Below, piece by piece: positions 26,076 through 35,107 of a DNA stretch of 60,513 bases. The notes beneath the pieces are model-generated. The model was not told where the DNA came from and did no database searches. It saw nothing but the letters and a program-made list of their open reading frames with translations. How positions within the stretch are numbered: the first letter of the stretch is position 1; each line of letters opens with the position of its first letter. Origin of the DNA: Janthinobacterium sp. SUN073 (GTDB taxonomy: Bacteria > Pseudomonadota > Gammaproteobacteria > Burkholderiales > Burkholderiaceae_D); the NCBI RefSeq assembly GCF_030397665.1, contig NZ_JAPUBT010000017.1, positions 1 to 60,513 of the forward strand, written 5' to 3'. A program made the position numbers and the translations under genes.

Positions 26076-29000
26076 CTACACCAGCAATAGCACCGCATAC
26101 TCGCGGCCCTGGTCGCGCAGGGCGATGCTGTTGCCCTCCTGCGCCACGCCATCGAGCGACAGTCCTGCGGGCCGCCCCTGTGCCCTTTCCACCGTGATGG
26201 CATAGCTGCTGGCACCGAAGCGGTAATGCAGCTTGAAGCTGTCCCATTCGGCCGGCATGGTCGGCAACACACGCAGCATGTTCGCTTCGCGCGTCAAGCC
26301 GAGCAGGGATTCGACGATCAGCCGGTACAGCCAGCCAGACGACCCCGTGTACCAGCTCCAGCCGCCGCGCCCCACGTGCGGCGCCACGGCATACACGTCG
26401 GCAGTCACCACATACGGCTCGACCTTGTAGCGTTGCACCGCCTGCGCATCCACGCCATGGCATACGGGATTGATCATGCGCAGCAGTTCCCACGCCTTTT
26501 CGCCATCGCCCATGCGGGCAAACGCCATCGCCGTCCAGATGGCCGCATGCGTGTACTGACCACCGTTCTCGCGCACGCCCGGCACATAGCCGCGGATATA
26601 GCCGGGATTGAGGTCGGATTTGTCGAACGGCGGATCGAGCAGCTGAATCACGCCGGAATCTCGGCGCACCAGGCGCGCATCGACCTGGCGCATGGCGCCG
26701 GCCACGCGCTCCTTGTTGGCCGCGCCCGACAGCACGCCCCAGCTTTGCGAAATCGAATCGATCTGGCATTCCTCGTTCGTATGCGAACCCAAGGGTGTGC
26801 CGTCGTCGAAGTAGGCACGCCGGTACCACTCGCCATCCCACGCATGTTCCTCGACATTGGCCGCCAGTTTCACGGCTTCGTCGCGGCAGAATTGGGCGAA
26901 CGCCGCGTCGCCGCGCAGCACGGCCACCTCGGCGAAGCGCTGCAGCACTTCGTACAGGAAGAAGGCCAGCCACACGCTCTCGCCCTTGCCGTGTTCGCCC
27001 ACCTTGTCCATGCCGTCATTCCAGTCGCAGGAGCCCATCAGGGGCAAGCCGTGCACACCCAGGCGCAAGCCGTGGCGGATGGCGCGCACGCAGTGCTCGT
27101 ACAGGTCGGCCGACTCGCCCGAACGCACGGGCAAGTCGTAATAGGAATCCTCTTCCGGCTTGACGGCGCGTCCCTCGATGAAGGGCGCCACTTCGGACAG
27201 CACGTTGACGTCGCCCGTGGCAATCACATAGCGGCAGGCGGCCAGCGGCAGCCACAGGTAATCATCGGAGCAGTGCGTGCGCACGCCCCGGTCCGACGGC
27301 GGATGCCACCAATGCTGTACGTCGCCTTCCACAAACTGGTGCGCCGCGCACAGCAGCAAATGGCCGCGCAGCAGTTGCGGCGCCGTGTGGATCATGGCCA
27401 TCGCATCTTGCAGCTGGTCGCGGAAACCGTAGGCGCCACCCGACTGGTAATAGCCGCTGCGCGCCCACAAACGGCAGGCGATGGTCTGGTACATCAGCCA
27501 GCCATTGGCGATCACGTCCAGCGATGGATCGGGCGTTTCGATGCGCACGGCGCCCAGCGTGCTCTCCCAGTGCGCACGCACCGCGTCGAGCGCCATACGG
27601 GCCGCATCCTTGCCCGCATGGCGCTGCACCATGGTACTGGCGTCGGCATTGCGGCGCCCGCCCACGCCGAGAAGGAAGACGATTTCGCGCTCCTGCCCCG
27701 GTTGCAGTTCAAACGGCACCTGGATCGCTGCGCACGGGTCCAGCCCCGTGCCCGCCTTGCCGGACAGGCGCACGCGCCGCAGCGCCGCCGGCTGCGCCAG
27801 ACTGCCATTACGGCCGATGAATTCATTGCGGTCGCAGGTGATGGAGCGGATGCTGGCGTCGGTATTGAAAAAGCCGACACGGCCTGAAAACTCCGTGTTG
27901 TAGTTATTGCGGGCAAACAGCGCGCCGCTGATGGTGTCGACCTCGGTCGCCACGTGCATGCAGGACTTGGCGCGCAGGTCGGCCATCACCCATTCCACAT
28001 AACCGGTAACGGACAGGCGGCGCGGCACGCCGCTGTCGTTGCGCACCTTGATGACGGAATATTTGACGGCCGCGTCGAGCGCCACATAGGTACACAATTC
28101 GGTGGCGATACCGCCCTCGCTGTGTTCAAACATGCTGTAGCCAAAGCCATGGCGCGTCACGTAGTCGCCACTACCGCGCGCCGGCAGGGCCGACGGCGAC
28201 CAGAACTGGCCGGTTTGCTCGTCGCGCACGTAAAACGCTTCGCCGGACAGGTCGGACACGGGGTCGTTCTGCCATGGCGTGAGGCGGAATTCATGCGCAT
28301 TCTCGCTCCACGTATACGCCTGGCCGCCTTCCGACACCACTGTGCCGAATTGCGCGTTGGCCAGCACGTTCGACCAGGGCGCCGGCGTCTGTGTGCCTTC
28401 GCCCGTGGTGATCACATATTCGCGCCCATCGGGTGTGAAACCACCGAGGCCATTTTCCAGGATCAGCGCGCGCTTTGACGCCCGGTGCGGCACACCGCCC
28501 TGTTCGCGGGCCGAGTCCTGCAGCAGCGGCGGCATGCGCAGTACAGGGCTGGGCGGACGCTTGACCTGCTCGGCCAGGGTGCCGCGCAAGTCGCTGATGA
28601 TGGCGCGCGCCACCGATTGCAGCAAGATGCGGTCTTCGTTGGCGATTTGCTCGGCCAGGCGCACGAAAATACCGCCCGGACGGTCGATCGCCTGCGCATC
28701 GATGCCCGAGGCGATCAGGCCCATGATCTGGTCGTGCAGCAGCTGGCGGTAGCCCGACTGTTCCTCGTACCAGATCACCAGGTCGACGATCAATCCTTTC
28801 AGGCGCCAGTAGGCATGCGCCTGCACCATCTGGCGCGCCAGTTCGATATTGGCAGCGTCGCGTATCTGCAGCAGCACGATGGGCAAGTCGCCGGAAATGG
28901 CATACGCCCACAGGCCGGACTGGCCGCGCTGGTTCTTGATCAGGATGCCGGCCTCGGCACGCAGGGTCGCATTCGGGTAGATCACGGCATTGGCCAGGCG

Positions 29001-32000
29001 CGCATACAACTGCGCGTCCGCTTCGCTGGCATTCAACTGGCGCAGCACCACCTGGCTGTGCGTCCAGGCCAGTTCGAACACGCGGTCGGCCAGGTGGCGA
29101 TCCTGGTATTTGTCGATCAGGTGCAGCGCCGCCTCGCGCTGTTCCACCATGCCGGTCACGCTATCGACCGTGACCGCCTGGTCCGGTTCGAGCGTGATGA
29201 CGTAACGGATGGCCACGATGGGGTCGAGCACGGAACCGTGGCCGCCACCGAGCGGACCACTATCCTGCAGCGCCTGCGGCAGCTGCGCCGTGTTGCCGCG
29301 GCCGATAAAGCGCGCGCGGTCCGTCTCGAACGACACGGCATAGTGCTCGATATCGTGCACGGTCATCACATGCAGCAGCCACGGCATCTGCTCGTCTTTC
29401 GAGCGGGGCCGGCGCGTGCATAAAATCGCATTTTCATGCGCCAGGATTTCCGTCTGCACGAACAGCTTGCTGAACGCGGGATGCGCCGCATCGGCCGCCG
29501 CCGGCGCCATCACCACTTCGGCAAAGCTGGTGATCTCGATGCGCCGCTGGCGGTTCGAATTGTTGCTGATACGCGTGCGCCGGATTTCGATGTCGTCCTC
29601 GGGCGAAACGACGATTTCCGTGTACAGGTCGAGGCCATGGTCGGCACGGCGAAATTCCGCCCGCCCTTCGGAGAAAATCACTTCGTATTTCTTCGGTTCG
29701 ACCAGGGTCGGTTGATACATGGTGGACCAGACGGCACCGTCGTCGAGGTCGCGCAGGTAGCAGAAATTGCCCCAGTTATCGCGCGTGCTGTCCTCGCGCC
29801 AGCGCGTCACGGACAAGTCTTTCCAGCGGCTGTAGCTGCCGCCCGCATTGCTCACCATGACGTGGTAGCGGCCATTCGACAGCAGCTGCGTTTCGGGCAC
29901 GGCGCTGTTGGCCTGGGTGAGGATGCGCATCGGCATGGCCTGTTCGGGCGCGCCGCTGCGCAGCACCGCCAGTTCGGCCGTGTTCGAATAAAACGCGCCT
30001 GCCTGCGGCGTGCGTTCCTGCAGCACCAGCAAGGCCGATTGCAGCAGCGGATCGGACTCGAAACGGCGCTGCATGGGGCGGTCGTGCAACAGGTAGCTGA
30101 GGGCCAAAAAGCCCATGCCCTGGTGATGCACCATGAACGAACGGATGACGGCGCTGGCCTGCCCGCGCGGCAGGCGCGCCGTAGTGAAATCGATGGCTTC
30201 AAAAAAACCATAGCGGCCCATGTAGCCGGCCGCCTGCATGCGCTGCAGGTTCTGGCACGACGCTTCCGGCTGCACCATCAAACCCATCATGCTGGCGTAT
30301 GGCGCCACCACCAGGTCGTCGGCCAGGCCCCGCTTCAGGCCCAACCCCGGCACGCCAAAGGCGCGGTACTGGTAATTCAGGCTGGCGTCGACCGTGTTGT
30401 AGCCGGATTCGGAAATCCCCCACGGCACGTCGCGCTGGCGGCCATAGTCGATCTGCGCCTCGATGACGGAGTGATAGGTCTGGTCGAGCAGTGTGTTCGG
30501 ATAATTCGGCATCACCAGGAGCGGCATCAGATACTCGAACATCGAGCCGCTCCACGACAACAGCACGGGCTGACCCGCCACCATGCACAGCTGGCGGCCC
30601 AGCGCGAACCAATGCTCCTGCGGCAGCTGGCCCTGGGCGATGGCGATGAAGCTGGCCAGGCGCACTTCGGATGCGAGCAAGTCGTAGTAGCTGGGGTCGA
30701 GGCGCCGTTCGCTGACGTTGTAGCCGATGGCCAGCAGTTTGGTCGACGGGTTGTACAGAAACGCGTATTCGATCTGCGCAAAATCGCGCGCCTGGCCCGC
30801 CGCATGGGCGATGTCGCGCATGTGACGGCCCGCCTGTTCGCGGCCTTGCACCAGCCATGCGGCCAGCTCGGAAGGCAGGCCTTCCGGCGCCTCCAGATTG
30901 GCCAGTTCGCGCAGGGTCGGCACGCGCAGCCACGCCGCATCGAGGCCTGCCTGTGCCGCCCATGGCGCCAGTTGCAGCAACTCGGCCAGCGCCGCGCGGC
31001 ACTGGCGCGCCAGCGCGCCGCTCCACATGGCCAGTTCGCCATCCTCGCTTTGCAGGGTCAGCGACAGCAGCGCGTCGGCCGCGCCATTCGCCGCACTCAG
31101 GTAGGCATGCCATGCGGGCAGGCTGGCTGGCACGGCCGGCATCTGCAGCAGCGCCAGCGATGCGCGCACCGCCTTGCCTTCGCCTTCGGCGGCGATGAAT
31201 TCCTGCAGTACCTGCGCCGTCGTGCGGATGCCGTCCACGATCTGTGGCCCCATGATGGGGGCGTCGTACAGTTCCACCAGGCCGGGCTGCAAGGTCAGCA
31301 GATGGCCGGCCAGGTTGCCGCTGTCGACCGTCGAGATGTACATGGGCTGCAGCGCCTTGAGCGTTTGCGTGTCGTACCAGTTGTAGAAATGCCCCTGGAA
31401 GCGCTCCAGTTCGCCCATGCTGCGCAAGGTGGCGCGGCTGCGCTCGATCAACTGGCCCATGGTGATATAGCCGAAATCGTAGGCCGTCAGGTTGGCCAGC
31501 AGGGCCAGGCCGATATTCGTCGGGGAGGTGCGGTGCGCCACCACCAGGTTCGGATGCTCCTGCATGTTATCGGGCGGCAGCCAGTGATCGTCCGGTCCGA
31601 CGAAGGTCTCGAAATAGGCCCAGGTCTTGCGCGCCACGCCATGCAGGAAACGCCCCTGCTCGGCCGACAGGCGCGCCACGGCCCGTTCAATGGGGCGGCT
31701 GATCCACCAGGCGATGGCAGGTGCGACCAGCCACAGCAGCAGCACCACGGCGGCAGCCGGCAACGCCGCCGGGCGCCAGTGCAGCAAGGCGGCAAAGGTG
31801 ACCAGCGCCAGCGCGGGCGAGCACCACATGGCGCGCCAGCTGTCTGCCTGCGAGCCGGAAGACGTATGCAGGTTCGAGGCGCGCCAGTCGAGCAAATGCT
31901 TGTGCGACACGCCCAGACGCCACAGGGTGCGCGCGATGGCATCGAGGCTGATCCATGCTTCGTACGGCAGGAAGACGAGGGTCAGCATGGCATGCGAAAA

Positions 32001-34940
32001 CTGCACGCCGCAGCGCCGCTCGAACGCGGCCAGATGCTGGCGCCACAGGGTGTCGCGCGGTTTGCGCAGCAGATCGTACAGGGCCGAAAAAACGGGCGGC
32101 AGGAAGATGATGGCCAGCACCGCCACGCTCCAGAAAACCACGTGCGGCAAGAAACCCCACACCAGCAGCAGCGACAGGGTGGTGGCCGGCGCCACGATGC
32201 TGCGGCGCAGGTTGTCGAACAGCTTCCAGCGCGACAGCATCGACAAGGGATTGCGTTCGCGCTTGCCGGCGCGGCCCGGCACGCGGCCCAGCAACCAGCC
32301 GATCAGCTGCCAGTCGCCGCGTATCCAGCGCTGGCGGCGGCTCACGTCGGCGTCGTAGCGGGCCGGGTATTCCTCATACAGCTGCGAGTCGCTGAGCAAG
32401 CCGGCGCGCAGGTAGCAGCCTTCCAATAAATCGTGGCTGAGGATTTTATTGTCGGGCAGGCGCTGGCCCAGCACGCGCTCGAACATGTCGAGGTCATAGA
32501 TGCCCTTGCCGATGAAGGAGCCCTCGTAAAATACGTCCTGGTACAGGTCGGAGACGGTGCGCGTATACGGGTCGATGCCCGGCTCGCCGCCGCACAGCAG
32601 CTCGTAGCGCGAAGCATTCGCGCTGGGCAGCGCCACGGCCACGCGCGGCTGCAGGATGCCGTAACCGGCCACCACGCGCGTGCCCGCCGCGTCCAGCACG
32701 GGACGGTTCAGCGGGTGCATCATGGTGGCGATGAATTCGCGCGCCGCGTCGCGCGGCAGCTGCGTATCGGTGTCGAGCGTGATCACATATCGGATGCTGC
32801 GCAGGCCGCGCAGTTCGCCTTCCACCAGCGAGAATCTGTCGCGTGCCCCGCCACGCAAAAACGCGTGCAGATCGGACAATTTGCCGCGCTTGCGCTCCTG
32901 CCCCATCCACGCATTCTGCTGCGAATTCCACAAGCGCGGACGGTGCAGCAGCAGGAACGGCCCCGCAAGACCCAGCTCTTCGCCGTCGGCCGGTTCGCCA
33001 TTGGCCTTGAACTCGGCGCCTTCCACGCGGTATTTATCGTTCAAGCCACGGATGGTCTCCTGCGCCTGGCGCATCAAGGCTTCGTCGCCCGGCATCGTTT
33101 GCGCGGACGCATCGACAAAATCCGTCAGCAGGCAGAAACGCAGGTTCGGATCGCGGTTGGCCAGGTAGCGCACTTCCAGCGCCTCGCACAGGGCGGCCAC
33201 GTTGGCCTCGCTGTAGATCAGGGTCGGCACCACCACGATGCCACGCGCATCTGACGGAATGCCGGCCTGGTAATCCATGCGCGGCAGCGGATGGGGCGAC
33301 GTCATCAGGGTCGCCAGCCAGTTCACCACGGCCACGGCCAGCTGGCTGCTGCCCAGCAGCGCCAGCACGCCCAGTGCCGCCAGGGGCCAGCCCTGCACGC
33401 CATGGCGCACGGCGCGCTCGAGCAGCAAGGCGCTCGTCGCCAGGGTCAGGAACGCAATGGCGCCCAGATAGCTGGCCAGCGGCGCGGCGCGCGCCGTATG
33501 CTGCAGCGCCTCGATGAAAGGCAGCTTCGCACCGGCCTGCTTTTCCAGCACCAGCACGCCGCGCCCGACCAGGTAAAAGCCGATGTGGCCGCGGCGCGCG
33601 TCATTGCCGTTGCCGTGCGTATGCGCCAGCTGCACCGCCATCTCGGCCACTGCCACTTCGCTGCGCGCGCTGCGCCTGGCGATGCGTTCGATGGCGTGGC
33701 GGTAGCTGTCGCGCGTGGCGAAATCCATCAAGCCATACGTGCCGGCCGGGTCCAGCCGCAAGGTCTGCTCGACCACGCTCATGGTCTCGACGAATTCCTG
33801 CCAATCCATGGTGCCGAGAAAACGCAGGCTGCCGATGCTGTTGGCGATCGACACCTGGTCGGCCGCCTGCTGCCCGATCTCGGACTGGATCTGCTGTTCG
33901 ATGGTGAGGCCCGACTCGGCCAGCTTGTGCGTCAGCCACGACAGGGCCAGGGTCAGCGAGGAACTTTGTCCCTGCAGGCGGCGCGACAATTCGGCCACGA
34001 AGGCGCTGGTCATCGGTGGATTCGAACGCGCCATGTCGGCTACCAGCAGGATCAAGCCACTGGGATTGCGCTCGGCGATGTCCGTCATCTGGTCGGCCCA
34101 GGTATTGGCCAGGTCGCGCTGCATGCGGTCGTCGGCCACGCGCACGGCGACGCGGCGCAGGTTTTCGATCAGGGCCAGGCGCAGCATGATGGGCACGGCC
34201 CACAGTTCACCCAGCGTGAGCGTGGCGACATCCTGGTAAGCCTCGATGAAATGGCACAGGTTTTCCAGGTCGACGCGGCCGTCACCATGCGAGATGATTT
34301 CCAGCGCAATTTTGTACACGCGCGGGCAACCCGCGTCCACGCCCGACGTCAGGCGCGGCAGCTCCTTGCTGTAGTTCTTCGGCAAGTGGCGCCGCGTGGT
34401 GCGGATCTGCTCTTCGATCAGGTAAAAATTATCCAGCAGCCACTCCGAGGCGGGCGTGACCTGCCGCCCGCTTTTCACCGTGGCCGTCAGCTCATTGACG
34501 GTGGCCGTGATCAGGGCAGCATTGTCGGCCAGACGCGCCAGCAGGCGGTCGCGGCCATGGTGCTTGCCCACCGCGTGGCCGGCGGCCACGTGCTTGCCGT
34601 GGGCGGCCATCTGCATGGCGCTGAATAACTCGGAACGCAGGGGCAAGGCATCGTCGCGCGCAGCGTCGAAACTGTCCGGTGCAAGGGGATGGTCGCGGAA
34701 GATTGCCTTGAACTTGGAAAGCTGTTCCTTGATCTGCTGCGTGACGACTGCGGTGTACTCTTTCAACTTGGCCTCGCTAGGTGCGCGCAGGCAGCCAGCG
34801 GCCACCGTCACGCTGGCCAAGTCTGGAAGAACACGATCGGACACTGGCGAAGACGGAAAGCGAAGCGCCGGAGCGTTGCGACGAATCTCAGGGTATAGGG
34901 AGATTTTCTGAACTTCATCGTAGGTGCGCGCTGCGCGCAA
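26076..34940 (-). CDS. ndvB: Cyclic beta-1,2-glucan synthase (NdvB/ChvB type)
   Basis: A giant inner-membrane enzyme of up to 2,954 residues; the family is usually about 2,800-2,900. Order of parts: an N-terminal helical region; first membrane helices near 500-550; a GT84 glycosyltransferase with DTDTQL near 720 and the RRQRW (QxxRW-type) motif near 870; more membrane helices (about 905-950 and 1030-1080); a glycoamylase-like region (GISESGYNTVD near 1510); and a C-terminal GH94 phosphorylase domain with CDWNDGM near 2640, which sets ring size. It polymerises UDP-glucose into periplasmic cyclic glucans for osmoadaptation and host interaction. The start is uncertain: 34940 is a TTG, and the first ATG (residue 109) falls inside conserved sequence. 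A TTG at 34766 (residue 59), with AGG upstream, is a good alternative. Confidence 0.9.
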   Translation of the reverse strand: MRAARTYDEVQKISLYPEIRRNAPALRFPSSPVSDRVLPDLASVTVAAGCLRAPSEAKLKEYTAVVTQQIKEQLSKFKAIFRDHPLAPDSFDAARDDALPLRSELFSAMQMAAHGKHVAAGHAVGKHHGRDRLLARLADNAALITATVNELTATVKSGRQVTPASEWLLDNFYLIEEQIRTTRRHLPKNYSKELPRLTSGVDAGCPRVYKIALEIISHGDGRVDLENLCHFIEAYQDVATLTLGELWAVPIMLRLALIENLRRVAVRVADDRMQRDLANTWADQMTDIAERNPSGLILLVADMARSNPPMTSAFVAELSRRLQGQSSSLTLALSWLTHKLAESGLTIEQQIQSEIGQQAADQVSIANSIGSLRFLGTMDWQEFVETMSVVEQTLRLDPAGTYGLMDFATRDSYRHAIERIARRSARSEVAVAEMAVQLAHTHGNGNDARRGHIGFYLVGRGVLVLEKQAGAKLPFIEALQHTARAAPLASYLGAIAFLTLATSALLLERAVRHGVQGWPLAALGVLALLGSSQLAVAVVNWLATLMTSPHPLPRMDYQAGIPSDARGIVVVPTLIYSEANVAALCEALEVRYLANRDPNLRFCLLTDFVDASAQTMPGDEALMRQAQETIRGLNDKYRVEGAEFKANGEPADGEELGLAGPFLLLHRPRLWNSQQNAWMGQERKRGKLSDLHAFLRGGARDRFSLVEGELRGLRSIRYVITLDTDTQLPRDAAREFIATMMHPLNRPVLDAAGTRVVAGYGILQPRVAVALPSANASRYELLCGGEPGIDPYTRTVSDLYQDVFYEGSFIGKGIYDLDMFERVLGQRLPDNKILSHDLLEGCYLRAGLLSDSQLYEEYPARYDADVSRRQRWIRGDWQLIGWLLGRVPGRAGKRERNPLSMLSRWKLFDNLRRSIVAPATTLSLLLVWGFLPHVVFWSVAVLAIIFLPPVFSALYDLLRKPRDTLWRQHLAAFERRCGVQFSHAMLTLVFLPYEAWISLDAIARTLWRLGVSHKHLLDWRASNLHTSSGSQADSWRAMWCSPALALVTFAALLHWRPAALPAAAVVLLLWLVAPAIAWWISRPIERAVARLSAEQGRFLHGVARKTWAYFETFVGPDDHWLPPDNMQEHPNLVVAHRTSPTNIGLALLANLTAYDFGYITMGQLIERSRATLRSMGELERFQGHFYNWYDTQTLKALQPMYISTVDSGNLAGHLLTLQPGLVELYDAPIMGPQIVDGIRTTAQVLQEFIAAEGEGKAVRASLALLQMPAVPASLPAWHAYLSAANGAADALLSLTLQSEDGELAMWSGALARQCRAALAELLQLAPWAAQAGLDAAWLRVPTLRELANLEAPEGLPSELAAWLVQGREQAGRHMRDIAHAAGQARDFAQIEYAFLYNPSTKLLAIGYNVSERRLDPSYYDLLASEVRLASFIAIAQGQLPQEHWFALGRQLCMVAGQPVLLSWSGSMFEYLMPLLVMPNYPNTLLDQTYHSVIEAQIDYGRQRDVPWGISESGYNTVDASLNYQYRAFGVPGLGLKRGLADDLVVAPYASMMGLMVQPEASCQNLQRMQAAGYMGRYGFFEAIDFTTARLPRGQASAVIRSFMVHHQGMGFLALSYLLHDRPMQRRFESDPLLQSALLVLQERTPQAGAFYSNTAELAVLRSGAPEQAMPMRILTQANSAVPETQLLSNGRYHVMVSNAGGSYSRWKDLSVTRWREDSTRDNWGNFCYLRDLDDGAVWSTMYQPTLVEPKKYEVIFSEGRAEFRRADHGLDLYTEIVVSPEDDIEIRRTRISNNSNRQRRIEITSFAEVVMAPAAADAAHPAFSKLFVQTEILAHENAILCTRRPRSKDEQMPWLLHVMTVHDIEHYAVSFETDRARFIGRGNTAQLPQALQDSGPLGGGHGSVLDPIVAIRYVITLEPDQAVTVDSVTGMVEQREAALHLIDKYQDRHLADRVFELAWTHSQVVLRQLNASEADAQLYARLANAVIYPNATLRAEAGILIKNQRGQSGLWAYAISGDLPIVLLQIRDAANIELARQMVQAHAYWRLKGLIVDLVIWYEEQSGYRQLLHDQIMGLIASGIDAQAIDRPGGIFVRLAEQIANEDRILLQSVARAIISDLRGTLAEQVKRPPSPVLRMPPLLQDSAREQGGVPHRASKRALILENGLGGFTPDGREYVITTGEGTQTPAPWSNVLANAQFGTVVSEGGQAYTWSENAHEFRLTPWQNDPVSDLSGEAFYVRDEQTGQFWSPSALPARGSGDYVTRHGFGYSMFEHSEGGIATELCTYVALDAAVKYSVIKVRNDSGVPRRLSVTGYVEWVMADLRAKSCMHVATEVDTISGALFARNNYNTEFSGRVGFFNTDASIRSITCDRNEFIGRNGSLAQPAALRRVRLSGKAGTGLDPCAAIQVPFELQPGQEREIVFLLGVGGRRNADASTMVQRHAGKDAARMALDAVRAHWESTLGAVRIETPDPSLDVIANGWLMYQTIACRLWARSGYYQSGGAYGFRDQLQDAMAMIHTAPQLLRGHLLLCAAHQFVEGDVQHWWHPPSDRGVRTHCSDDYLWLPLAACRYVIATGDVNVLSEVAPFIEGRAVKPEEDSYYDLPVRSGESADLYEHCVRAIRHGLRLGVHGLPLMGSCDWNDGMDKVGEHGKGESVWLAFFLYEVLQRFAEVAVLRGDAAFAQFCRDEAVKLAANVEEHAWDGEWYRRAYFDDGTPLGSHTNEECQIDSISQSWGVLSGAANKERVAGAMRQVDARLVRRDSGVIQLLDPPFDKSDLNPGYIRGYVPGVRENGGQYTHAAIWTAMAFARMGDGEKAWELLRMINPVCHGVDAQAVQRYKVEPYVVTADVYAVAPHVGRGGWSWYTGSSGWLYRLIVESLLGLTREANMLRVLPTMPAEWDSFKLHYRFGASSYAITVERAQGRPAGLSLDGVAQEGNSIALRDQGREYAVLLLV

Positions 34941-35053
34941 GACCGTGCGCTAGCGTACATACCTGAGGTTTTAGGGACGTGCAGGCAAAGAAATCAGCCC
35001 GTTCAGGGTAGAAAAATGCCGGGAGGAAATGAAGGGGAGAAAATAAACGGAAA

Positions 35054-35077
35054 CACCGTGCCAATAATGGCACGGTG
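35054..35077 (-). terminator. Rho-independent terminator after the desulfurase-fusion gene
   Basis: A perfect 10-bp stem, CACCGTGCCA / TGGCACGGTG, with an ATAA loop lies 31 bases past the stop at 35108. On the minus strand it is followed by TTTCCGTTTATTTTC, a broken T tract. It insulates the ndvB promoter region (34941-35053). Confidence 0.75.
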
Positions 35078-35107
35078 CAACATTCCCGAGGGGAAACTTC
35101 AGTCCCG

